A stretch of 64,000 nt of DNA from Lathyrus oleraceus (Eukaryota > Streptophyta > Magnoliopsida > Fabales > Fabaceae). The DNA lies in contig NC_066580.1 in the NCBI RefSeq assembly GCF_024323335.1, forward strand, positions 85,979,391 to 86,043,390. The letters run 5' to 3'. Below are positions 31,368 to 42,607 of this stretch, piece after piece. The position numbers and the translations under genes are program-made. The notes beneath the pieces were generated by a model, which saw only the letters and a list, made by a program, of their open reading frames with translations, was not told where the DNA came from and did no database searches. How positions within the stretch are numbered: the stretch's first letter is position 1; each line of letters starts with the position of its first letter.

Positions 31368-33151
31368 TTGCTAGGGAAAAAAGATTTTTATCAAAAGTTC
31401 AACAAAATGTCACAACATCCCTCATCCTCAGGAACAAAACCCACTCACAAAGCAAGGACTCCCTCCATGGAGTTTCTGGATGAAGTTATTTTGGAGGTTA
31501 TTCCCCTCTCTGTTATTCCAGGAGACGTCCCTGGCCCTTCTTCCACGGCTGGAAGTAATCAAGGTAGCATTCTTGATAAACCTCCTCATAAGGATGACAT
31601 GATCTTTACAGATCGTGCCATTAGGAACCTAGTAACTAGGATTCTAAACGAAGGGCATGCAGTCAAGGGTGTTTCTACCCCTCTGTCTAGAAGGGACCCC
31701 TCACCTGAGGTGGAACCCCAAACTGCGAAAGATGATGATTCATCTAGATCAGGGAAAAACATGGCTGCTGAGGGACTATGCTCTCTAGGTAAAACCTTGC
31801 CTAGTAAGAAACCAGTAGATGTTTCTCATGAGACCGTTGAGAATGTTATTAATCTGGAGGAAGAGAGTTCAGAAGAAGAAGATGACACCTTGGTTCATCA
31901 TGTAAAACCAAGTGTTGCAAGGAAATTAAAGACCAAAAAAGGAAGATTGTGGCTGAAATGATGACAATAAGAAAAGGTAAAAAGGTTGCTGGTGTAGGAC
32001 CCTCCAAATCATGGAGTAAAGTAGAGGTTAAGAACAGGAAGGTCAGAGAGAGTTCTGACTCTGAAGATGATGTCCCAGACATCTCTCCTGCTAAAATGCA
32101 GACTGTTAAAAAGTCTCCAGCCAAGGTTGCAGCTGTGCACTTCGACAACATCTCTTTCCATTTGGAAGATGGTGCTGCCAAGTGGAAGTTTGTTATTCAA
32201 AGGAGAGTTGGTGTTGAGAGGGAGCTAAGGAAGGAGACTGTAGAGGTGAAGGAAGTTATGGAATTGATTAAGATTGCTGGACTGATGAAAATTGTTGTTG
32301 CTTTGCCCTAATTCTTTGAAGGGTTAGTGAAAGAGTTTGTTGTGAATATCCTAGAGGATATTTCTGAAAAGAGTAGCAAGGAATTCTGCAAGGTCTTTGT
32401 GAGAGGTAGATGTGTGAGGTTCTCCCCAACCATAATCAATAAGTTCCTAGGTAGAGGTACTGAAGGAGGTGTGAAGTTAGAGGCTACAGACAATGAAGTC
32501 TGTAGGACTATTACTGCTGGCCAAGTCAAGGAATGGCCTAGTAAGAAGTATCTATCAGCTGGCAAGTTAACTGTTAAATATGCCATCTTGCACAAGATTG
32601 GTTCAGCTAACTGGGTGCCAATAAACCATATCTCAACCATCTCTGATGGTCTTGGAAGAATCATATATGCTATTGGAACCAGGCTAAACTTTGATTTTGG
32701 AAGGTTTATGTTTGAACAAATTATTATGCATGCCTCCACTAATGCAGTAAAGCTTCCTATTGCCTTTCCATCTATCATTTGTGGAATTATTTTGAGCCAG
32801 CAACCTAGTATTCTAAACACAAGTAATATTCCCAGCATAAGGAAGCCACCATTGTCCATTCACTACAAGTTATTTGAAGGAAGCCATGTCAATGGTGTTG
32901 TCATGACATCTACAAGGAAGGAGCCATCCTCTCAAGGTGGCTTAATTGCTCAATTGAAGGAAACTTGCAAGGAACTGGAAAATGGGATTAGGGTTACCAA
33001 GGCTAGGAAAGAGGCTTTAGAGATTCTCATTAGTAGTTTGGAACAGGAAGAGATGGATAAGGTTGGTGAAACCAAGGAGTCAGATGCCAATACCTCAAGT
33101 GAGAGGTCCAATTCTCAATCTAGTGGCAGTTCTGATTCTGAAGGTGAATAA
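31368..33151 (+). pseudogene. SIRE/Maximus envelope-like / post-pol region
   Basis: Three consecutive frames make one ancestral ORF: 31368-31961 (likely start MSQHPSSSGTKPTHKART), 31949-32311 and 32327-33151. The first part is polar with an acidic patch (LEEESSEEEDDT) and resembles the disordered N-terminus of SIRE post-pol proteins. The last part has a globular domain (FVRGRCVRFSPTIINKFLGR, then WVPINHISTISDGLGRIIYA) like a domain annotated as putative plant transposon protein, and a C-terminal coiled coil plus Ser-rich tail. I see no signal peptide and no clear membrane span, so the envelope-like name is positional only. It is broken by one frameshift (about 31950) and a stop at 32309-32311. 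Confidence 0.72.
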
Positions 33152-34022
33152 GATGCTACTTCCTCAGACTAAGTTGTGAAGGTCCCCTTGTTATGAAGAT
33201 TGCGTGTGCTATGTGCTGTTATGAAGACTGGTCCCCCTGTTGGGTTGGTTGTGATGTATGTTGTTCTGGATGATGTTGTGGTTGTTTTGGAAGCTTGGAT
33301 AATTTGTTGTTTTTTTTAATGTTTGTAATTTTTGGCAGTCCTTACTGATTCCTTGATGTAATATTTTGTCTCTTTATGAGTTCCATGGATTTCTAATTAT
33401 CTCAGCTATTGCAGCTGTGTATAATTATGGTTTGTATCTCCTAACATTTATGTTTTAACATTTTATATATTATAACATCTCTTGTGATATTCTCTGCTAG
33501 GCTGATTGAAATTTATTTTGTCTAATTGGTCACCTTCGGTCTATTTTGACTAAAAAGGGGGAGAAGTGATTATGTGGAGAGCTGCAGTTAAATACGTGGT
33601 GATGGAGATCTGCAGTGTTGATATAGCTAGCTGATGTAGGCTAAACAGATGAACAACTGATGTTGAAGGATATGTTTGATGTGAGACAGAATGGTGTTCT
33701 GTTATGAGATGTTGGAGGAGATGTCTGATGTTCTCTGCATGCTCTGTGGTGCACAGGTGATTTTGAAGGAAATGTTAGAAGGATATTCTGATTGTTACAA
33801 GTGTTGTTATTATAGGTGTTGTTATTGCTGAAGGAGATGTTTGTGTTGTACAGACTTAGGGGGAGAAGAAGTACCCGTGTGCATTTGTGTGTTTTACCAG
33901 TTGCTATTATAGCTAGTAATTCTGTTTGCTTCTGCTGCAGCTTAAACACTGTTATGATGTTTAACTGCTGATGTGTTTTTCTTGTGAACAAAATGGAAAA
34001 ATATATGTTTTAGCCAAAATTT
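33152..34022 (+). other. SIRE 3' UTR
   Basis: Non-coding. It contains an internal purine run aaaaagggggagaag at about 33552, which could be a second polypurine tract, and several T/G-rich stretches. No gene seen. Confidence 0.7.
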
Positions 34023-34037
34023 GCCAAAAGGGGAGTT
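34023..34037 (+). promoter_or_regulatory. polypurine tract of the SIRE element
   Basis: gccaaaaggggagtt directly before the LTR start TGTTGGTT, the usual copia arrangement. Confidence 0.8.
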
Positions 34038-34126
34038 TGTTGGTTCTAAGTGTTGGCAGCAATTTTGGTAAAAGAAAGAGTGTTCACAAAATGTTGCATG
34101 GGATTTCTTAACACAAGATGTCTTGT

Positions 34127-34286
34127 ACCTGCTGGTGGTTAAAAATATAATTATGCAGGATTGTTTCATAATGTCATACACGATGTCATGACATCTGATA
34201 TTATGTACCTGCTGGAAATTTAAAATGGAATTATGCAGAATTGTTCCAGGATGTCAGACCCGATGTCATGACATCTGTACACAATA
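34127..34286 (+). repeat. 80-bp duplicated U3 block with palindrome GATGTCATGACATC
   Basis: Two diverged units begin acctgctgg at 34127 and 34207. Each contains the perfect 14-bp palindrome, at 34182-34195 and 34262-34275, exactly 80 bp apart. They lie about 205-310 bp upstream of the TATA-like motif, an enhancer-like position. Confidence 0.8.
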
Positions 34287-34491
34287 CATTCAGTCTGAAT
34301 GTTATGTGTTATGTGATTGCGCTTTTAATGGCAATCTATGTTTGATTGAGGAGTTAATTGCAAACGCAATCAATCAATGATTACAACGTGATTTAACTTA
34401 TTTTCCAAAGAGATCTAACCACATGTCATAAGAAGATTTGAATGGAAAATAGTTTTAGGGTTTTATGATGTCCAAGCCTAGCTGGATGCTT

Positions 34492-34500
34492 CTATAAATA
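34492..34500 (+). promoter_or_regulatory. putative TATA box of the SIRE LTR
   Basis: ctataaata, 454 bp into the LTR and downstream of the duplicated U3 block. Confidence 0.65.
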
Positions 34501-35082
34501 GGACATGGAAAACCAGAATTGATACACAAGAAATACATGGCGGAATATTGAGAGAGAATAAGGGTTTGTGTCTTGTGTGGTCGTGTGACTTGTAAGCCAT
34601 TCAATTCATCCATAGATGATTGAATTGGTCTGATTTGTGAGTTGTAATTTATCACTCTGTGCTTTTAAGCATGAGTATGTGTCTAGTTGATTGATATTGA
34701 TAAGTAAGATCAAGTGTGTGTCTTTGAAGAGTGTCTTATGTTCATTGTAATTCTTGTTTAATATCACTGGTGTGATTGAGGGGGAGTGAGTAGGATCTCA
34801 TATCTAAGAGATCTTAGGTAGAAGTCATACGGGTAGAGATTAGGTGAAAAAGACTGTAACTTGTGTAGTTTACCGAGAGTCTTTGAACTAATTCTATTTA
34901 GTGGACTTCCTTCCTAGCTTGGTAGCCCCCAGACGTAGGTGAGTTGCACCGAACTGGGTTAACAATTGCTTGTGTCTCTTGCATTACTATTCTTTATCTT
35001 TATCTTGTTTGTTTTACTCATATATTAGTGTCGTGACATTACCTTCGACATCTCATATCTGATACCAGAATTTCAACCAACA

Positions 35083-38000
35083 TAAAAATGAGGGATCAAA
35101 ACCTCGTAGTTCGTGTTAGAAATCTCAAAATGAGTATGTTGATTTTAACAAAAATTAAGTTTGAAAGGCAGAAAGGCCTAAAAATGGTTTGAATGAGTTA
35201 ATTCTTTTTGGCTTTTGAGAGTTTTAAGTCAAGTATGGTTAAGTTTATTCACAACTTTGATTTAAGAAAATTAGTTTGAAAATGCAATGGCATAAGGCCA
35301 ATGTTTCCAGCATTTGCAAAAGTGGTCAAAGTTCAGAACAAAAATATATCACACAAAGAAGATTTTAAAAATGGAGGGGGAGATTAGAAATTAAAGAAAT
35401 GGGGAGAAGATGAAGAGACTACCCTATGTACAAAAATTTAAAAGTTTAAAGTTGAAAAGATCTGACCAAATGGGAGCAATCCAAAAGACAAGTATGTCAA
35501 TAGAAACCCAAAATTCCCTTGGACTTTTTAGAATCAAGCAACTCACAAATGCACAATTATATCAATCTTGAAGAGCAAAGGCATCAAATAAAGATGGCCT
35601 CATCCAAGCTTATCCATTTCAAAGATCTTCTTCAAAATAGCCCATGCAATATATGAATTCCACAAGTCACAGGTTCAACATAACAACTTAATAATGATCA
35701 ATGTTGCAAATGAATCTGGAGAGATCTTGAATGATGTATCATATGAATTCAAACTGCAAGTACTTGGTTCTTCAACGAATTGGCATTGGCCAAGTCCATT
35801 AGCAAAGGAATGTTGCCTAAATTCTAAGTCCAATTGGCCATGATCAAACCAACAGTCCACTCAAAGTCTTTTAGGGTTTTTGTTATTATTATGTGCATTA
35901 ATGTTCAAAGACCAAACAAGCAAACAAAATATACACAAAGCAAAGTAATATCACACAATATGGTCCAAGTGGACAAAGTGGAAATTGCATAAACATAAAC
36001 ATTTAGAATGATATGTACAACGACAAATGATAATAGAACAATAAAAGTAAATTGCATTAAAAGTAAAAGCTTGAAAGTAAAAGTTAATGGTTAGTGAGTT
36101 AATAGTTAGTTTGGTTTAGCTTTTGATTTCAAGACATTCTTTGGAGAACACTCAACCTAATTGCCACAAGCATGGATCCTTGAACCAAAACATCTTCCAA
36201 AGGAAGGAAAGAAGGCCATGTTTCCACACAATACCATGGAAGAGGGGAGACTTACAATCTCACTAACATGAATGCTTATGCCTTTTATGTCACAAATTTA
36301 GCGCTATGTTAAGCAATCGTAATTGGACTTATGTAGAAGTCACAACTATTTGAGGCGGGGCAATAAACTTTTGGTGTTAATGCATGTTGGAGACATAGTA
36401 TTAAGAACTATGCTCATTAAACATACAACACACAAAAAATATGCAAAAAGGTGTGGCCTAATCTCATCCATACTCATGTCAATCTTTCAATCAACTAGCA
36501 TTAGAATTTTGAGATGTCATTGGCCTATTGAAATGAATGAATGAAGAAGGGGAATTAGATGAAAAGGGAAATGGATGAATGAGATCACAAATTGGTCAAA
36601 GGAGGACTTTTACCAAATTAATATTATTCATTCATTTTAGGAGATGGAATGTACATTCCATCAATCCCCTAATCTAATAATATTAACTTGATAAATTCAA
36701 ATCAACCTTGACCAAGGCTCAACAACAGATAAGAAACTCAATTAATTCAATACAAATGATCAACACAATTTAAATGGCATTTATTCAATTAAAAATATTA
36801 AAATAATGCATTAAATTCAAATATGTTTTGTCCAAATCCTATATTCACATCAAAACACCAAATAAATGGCCAGGTGATTTATCATAGGTCAAACACGGTC
36901 AAAGGAGCTTGAATAAAAAATTTCATAATTTTTGGACACTCAAAAATATTTTTAAACAATTAAAAACAAATGAAAAATCAATTAATTCATGAAAAATATT
37001 AATAATGATCCAAAAAATAAATTTAATTCAGAATATGAAAGAGAAAAATATTTGAAAATTTTTGGTAAAAGTCCCATATTTTTTAGATTAATATTAAATT
37101 TAATATGAATTATTGAAGAAAATGGAATTAAATGGAAATTTAGAAAATGCTAAAATATGTGGACCATCAGATCTCCCTCATTAATTGAGGTGGCAGATCT
37201 GATGATCCACAACGCGCGTTCCATCATCACCTTAGTCAAGCGCGCTGTAACATGAGTAATCAAAAAGGAATGGCTGAGATTAGAACATGAGAATTAGATC
37301 ACACGGTCCAGACCAAAGATACATCATCACCTGAGCCTGAGCTCCGGTTGTCTTCTCCGGCGAGCTTCGTCGGACTGGTCAATATGAACCATCACCAAAA
37401 TTCCAAACAGGGACATGATTTTAAATAGAAAACATCACTGAGCACAAATATCACCTTCATTTCTTCTAATTCCAACTATATTGAGAGATATGTAGAATTG
37501 AAAAATGAGGTTCATGATCTGAGTTGCTTCGATTTAGCCTCAAAGCAACTCAAACACCTTGCCTACATTGGTAGGACTTCAGCCAACACAATAATCAATA
37601 GAATTGAGCAAAAAACAAGGAGAATCGAAGAGTTCAAATTTTTTGCAAATTACCTTCAATGGAGGTCTGAGCTTGCTAGATCTTGATCTGAATCGTGCTT
37701 TGCTTCACTTCAATTGCTTGTAGAAGAGGAATGGAAAGGCTTAGAATCAATGGACTCCTGGAGAATTGAATTCCAAAGCAGTGGAGATTCAAGCTCAAAT
37801 TCAACTGAATTTTTCAGGTTTATCCTCTTAGTATGAAGCGTTTTCTATGGGGATTCAAAGCTGGCGCAGTGTGTGTGTTAATTCTGAGCATAAGAAGTTG
37901 TATTTATAGGGAAATTGGATGATATTTGCACACTCATTTTCACTTTCCAAAATTGGCAAATGATGAAAGCATGATGCATGGGGGCGCATAGGCCCATGGA

Positions 38001-39332
38001 ATGATTGTTTGGAAGTCCAAAATGAAGTTCAGATGCATTGGAGATGGATTGGATTGAAAGGCAATTGAGCATTGAAATTTGAAGTTTGATCCATGCCATA
38101 TGATACCATCCTGTTTAAGCCATGCGCAACCTAGGCATTCCTCATCCAAAATGCATGCATTTTAGCTCTTTGGAAAGGTGAGATCAAGAGGAACAAGTGT
38201 CAAGCCATATGTCTCAATATTCCACCTTGCTTAACTTTTTATAGGAGCTTCAAATGAGAAATATGTCTTCATTAAAGTTGTAGCTCTCTCAAAGACCTTC
38301 AAAATGGTCACCAATTTCATGTAATTTGGATTTGAAATGATAGAGTTATGCATTTTTGAAGTTTGGCAAAATCAATTGATCAATGGTATAGGTCAAAAGT
38401 GACCTATAATGTAGCCTCATATCACATGTTCAAAGAAGTTGAATTAGCTCTCACTCAACACATCAATGTTGAATTTGACACAAAGAATTTGATTGTGCAA
38501 CTTGGAAATCTTTCATACAATAAATATTGAGCGAGTTATGGCCTTCGGAAGTTGACTTTGAAATTAGGGTTTAGACGAAATGACCTATAATGTTTCAACA
38601 TAGAAAATGATTTTCCAAGCAAAACCAGCTCTAGGTCTCAATATTAAAGTTGTTTGGAATGTCATTCAGAGTATGTTTTATCTTGGAATTATTTTCATAT
38701 GGTGAAAATTGTAGGAGGTAGGGTCTAGGGAGACCCAGTTTTGATCAGATGAATTCATCTGGCCAACCACCATAAACCAACTTGCTAACTTCCAATTCTC
38801 TTGACTTTATTGGATAATGGTAGATAATATATGCATAATATGATGACTTTTGAAGTGTCCCTTGAGAAATTTGATCAATTGGAGAGATAGCTTGTTGGAG
38901 AAGTTACTCAAGATACCTAGTCAAACTAGGGTTTCCAAGGCAAATCACCTTCAAACTCTTGAAGCAAACTTGATCAATATGACATGTAGAAATCATTGGG
39001 ACTCATATATGATGTTCATAACCAATATTGAATCAATTCTTGATTGTGCTCTTTGTTCATGAGGGTCTCAAACCCTATATGTGCACTTGATGAATAAATG
39101 AAATCATGCCCCTACCTACAAAAGTGTTAGATAGATACAAAGACATATTTTTGGTATTTTGGTTAGTAAAATGATAATATACAAGTATGATATAATCACA
39201 AAGTGCTTGGTGATCTCTCCTAAAACAAACACAATGAAGGAGGGGTAAGGAGGATGCCAAGGTATGATCCCAATGCTAATGCTTATGATGAAATTTCATG
39301 AGGGATCTTAGGGTCAAAATTGGGGTCTTACA
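35083..39332 (-). repeat. 3' LTR of element M (4250 bp visible)
   Basis: On the minus strand it starts TGTAAGACCCCAATTTTGAC at 39332, just after the polypurine tract, and is cut at 35083 by the SIRE insertion. A TATA-like CCTATAAATA lies at 37901-37910. The stem-loop seen in the other Ogre LTRs was not found here. Small frames inside are not genes. Confidence 0.85.
37901..37910 (-). promoter_or_regulatory. putative TATA box of LTR M
   Basis: CCTATAAATA on the minus strand, 1.42 kb from the LTR start, similar in position to the other Ogre LTRs. Confidence 0.6.
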
Positions 39333-39347
39333 GCTGCCCCTATTTAA
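39333..39347 (-). promoter_or_regulatory. polypurine tract of element M
   Basis: The minus strand reads AAATAGGGGCAGC immediately before the LTR start at 39332. The core is the same as in F and R although the LTR family differs. Confidence 0.85.
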
Positions 39348-39894
39348 GGACATTCTAACTGAGGAGGCGAAGGTTAAAATCTTCATGTCGATTCAGTAGA
39401 ATGGGCTTAAATAACAACATAGAGAAACCAATTTTGGTCTCTAAGATACCTCATGATGCATATGATATGAATGCCAAAGTTAATGCTTTGCGGGGAAATG
39501 TTGCCACAAAGGAAAAGAAATCAGAGAGACCGAAAATCCCCAGGAGTATAATGCATTCTATAAGGAAAACTCGTCGGGGAGACAAAGACTCTGAGGGGAT
39601 AAAAGGGACTTATGCGCCGGCCAAACTACGACTTAAAACTGCTGGGGACTAGAGGAATTCTATACAAAATGGAAAGACTCGGTCGGGGAAACAAAGAACA
39701 TTTGCAGGGGATACGAGTAAGTCCGGATAACACTGAAATATTCGACTCATGCAGGGGAGAAACACGATTTCACTATGGAAAACACACTCAACTCAACTGG
39801 GGGGAAACTAAAATTTCAACACAGGAGGAGCAGAAATCTATTATCTACTACCTGTTACTGGGTATGGAGATAATAAAGATCTGACAGGGAGAAC

Positions 39895-40900
39895 ATCCGT
39901 CATCGGTTAGGATGAACATATCAAGGATGACTCGTTGAGGAAAAAAGTCAGGAGGAAGTATTCATTACCGGTTACTGGGTAAGAATAGCCTTGCAGGGGA
40001 AAACTGCTAAAAATAGGATTTACAACTACCAGTTACTGGGCAGAAGACCAAAGATGAGAGTATCTGTCATCGGTTAGGATGAACATATCAAGGATAAACT
40101 TGACAGGGAAGAAAACCTGTCACCGGTTAAGATGAACATATCAAGGATAGACTTGCCTGGGGATGTCAAGGAGGATACCCGTCATCGGTTAGGATGAACA
40201 TATCAAGGATATACCGACTAAACAACAAAAAGGGAAATTACATCTATCAAAAATTGGATAGAAAACTATCGAAGAGAAAAATTCGTCACCGGTAAGGATG
40301 AACATATCAAGGATTCACTCTGCAAGGGGACAAAGCAGGATTTACAACTACCGGTTACTGGGTAGAAGACCAATCAAAGAGAAAATCCATCACCGGCTAA
40401 AGTGAACATATCAAGGATAGACTCTGAAAGGGGAGAAAATATGGATTACATCTATCAGTTACTGGATAGAATACCAAAGAAGAGAAAATTTGTCACCGTT
40501 TAAAGTGAACATATCAAGGATAGAATCCGCTAAAGGGGAACAATAGGATTTACAACTACCGGTTACTAGGTAGAAGACCAACAAGGAGAAGAAAACCCGT
40601 CATCGATTAAGATGAACATATCAAGGATTAACTCTCTGTGGAACAAACTAGGGTTTACAACTACCTTTTTACTGGGTAGAATACCAAAGAAGAGAATATC
40701 CGTCACTAGTTAAAGTGATCATATCAAGGATAGACTCCACGGTGGATGGAAAGATATTCGTCACCGGTTAAGATGAACATATCAAGGATATACTTTCAGG
40801 GGATTCTACTGGAGAGAAAAAGGGTACTTTTGCCGGGTATTAGGCAAGAAGTAAAAAACTGCAAACTAAGAAGAATATTACCAGTTACTGGGTAATATAC
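39895..40900 (-). repeat. hairpin array in the 3' UTR, copy M
   Basis: Two alternating unit types, given on the plus strand. Type 1 is like TCATC-GGTTAG-GATGA followed by acatatcaaggat, with changed but paired arms TCACT/AGTGA and TCAC/GTGA. Type 2 is like CTACC-GGTTACTG-GGTAG, with variants CTATC/GATAG, TTACC/GGTAA, ATTACC/GGTAAT and TTGCC/GGCAA. Around twenty units, irregularly spaced. As in F, loops vary less than stems while pairing is kept; a few units have one mismatch. Confidence 0.7.
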
Positions 40901-41225
40901 TCTTAGGAGACCCAAAATATCTATCTAGGTAAGAGTTAGAAAGAAAACGGTCAATCAAAACTCAACCCAATGAGGGCATAACTCAAGGGGAGTATTCAAT
41001 CCAGAAAATTTGCTGAAGAGGAAACTGAAATAACAATCGTCCACAAGGAAACAAACTCAGTGGGGAAAAAGAGAAAGGTTAAAGTCTTAGAGGCTGACAC
41101 TCTACAATAAAAAGAGGACAGACACCAGATTTGGTATGGGGATAAAGTACCACCATAACAGAGAATGAGAATCTCAAACAAATCAAATATGAAGATGCAA
41201 GATATGTAAATCATGAATTTATATG

Positions 41226-41380
<155 letters not shown>

Positions 41381-41589
41381 TGATTATGATGACAAAACAA
41401 TCACAAAGGATACAAAAGTGTTGTGAAGAAATTAAACCACCGATACAATCCTTGGTCAATCCACAAAAATCATGGAGACAAACTGCTGGAGAACAGCGGG
41501 ATCAACAACCCAAAGGCTCAACCCTGGCTGGGGGTAGATATCTGCTGAAGATAAAACATCCAAACTGTAGGGAATTTAGGTCAATACCA

Positions 41590-41960
41590 TAAAAATGGAA
41601 GACAACCCTACTGGGGAAAAATCAAACAGCTGCTTAGATACCAGGAGGAAACTCTGACTAGGAGCAAAGATACGACGATCGTTGGAGATACCAAAGTGAT
41701 ACCGGGGAAAATCAAGCATCTTTGATGAAGATCCACTTGCTGAGGGAATACGAACTCCGCCGGGGAGGGCCAAAACTCTGTTGAGGATGGAGAAAGAAAC
41801 TCCACTGGGATATACAAACATCCTGGCGACTTCACTGGGGAAAACAATACGCCACAGAGTATCTGAATCAACCAACTCAGCTGGCGATAAAGAAAGAACC
41901 TCCACTAGGGATCAAACACTCCGCTAAGGGTCTGAATCAGCACAAACGTCTAGGGATACC
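41590..41960 (-). repeat. primer-tRNA-like repeats in the 3' UTR, copy M
   Basis: On the plus strand, repeated phrases such as ctactgggga, ctccgccgggga, ctccactggga and, best, TGGCGACTTCACTGGGGA at 41824-41841. That last one matches 15 of 18 bases of the primer-binding site of L. Read in the sense of M (minus strand) each is tRNA-3'-end-like, including the terminal CCA in the best copy. Confidence 0.65.
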
Positions 41961-42511
41961 CGAAGAGTTAACTGCTTGGGGAACCTCAGATGCTTCGTAA
42001 TTAAGAACTTGCTTCTTATTGAAATCCTATTGATATTCTTTTTACTTGCTTTGGAAAAGTTCTTGCTTATATACTTAAAAAGCTTGATTTTGATTTTTAA
42101 AAAATTTAATTTCAAAATGATCATAATAAAAATTAAAACTATTGGCTGAAGTAAATAAGAGTAGTAACAATTGGATAAAATTTCAACTTTATTTAATAGG
42201 ATGGTAGTCTGTAAATGACAAAACTCCATAGATTTTACAAAGTTGAAAATGGTAATTTACATGGAAAAGGTTACATTGAATACAAATGATCCTTAATCCC
42301 TCTACCAAATCTTGATATCCACTGTGCTCTTAACCGCTGCTGAAGATGAACCAACGTCAACCCTTGTGCTCAACCAAGTCTTCAAAAATCACTAAAGATC
42401 AGCAGAATGCAGTTACTTGCCATAATCCCTAATTTTTGCATAAGTTGCCCCAAGGTGGGGTACTCAACTTATCGGGAAGTTATTTCTATTTTTATGTCTC
42501 TAACTTTTTCC

Positions 42512-42587
42512 TGGATCGCCATTTCGGGTTTTCAATCCACCGAGACGCTCATTTTTGCCTAAGCCGCCCTTTCGGGTTTTCAACTTA
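42512..42587 (-). promoter_or_regulatory. conserved double 28-nt hairpin after pol, copy M
   Basis: On the minus strand, unit 42560-42587 has outer arms TAAGT and GCTTA with inner CCC-GAAA-GGG. Unit 42512-42539 has outer arms TGGAT and ATCCA with inner CCCGAAATGG, where the innermost pair is lost. Same length and order as in F, despite strong divergence elsewhere. Confidence 0.62.
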
Positions 42588-42607
42588 GCGAGCTATTCTT
42601 TTCTTTT

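Larger units (their letters stand above)
28434..35082 (+). mobile_element. SIRE/Maximus-type Ty1/copia element, 5' part cut off by Ogre F
   Basis: The order gag, zinc knuckle, protease, integrase remnant, RT remnant, RNase H, envelope-like region, 3' LTR is that of SIRE/Maximus copia elements. The first in-frame codons after the Ogre LTR read TTKFENLRMKEDENIHEF, mid-gag sequence, so F inserted into gag and the 5' LTR and gag start must lie left of the window. The 3' LTR ends at 35082; taaaa at 35083-35087 is the expected target duplication in the host LTR of M. The copy is defective through deletions and frameshifts. Confidence 0.88.
34038..35082 (+). repeat. 3' LTR of the SIRE element (1045 bp)
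   Basis: It starts TGTTGGTT and ends AACCAACA, perfect 8-bp inverted ends. A TATA-like tctataaata is at 34491-34500. An 80-bp direct repeat with a perfect palindrome lies upstream of it. What follows at 35083 belongs to the LTR of M. Confidence 0.92.
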
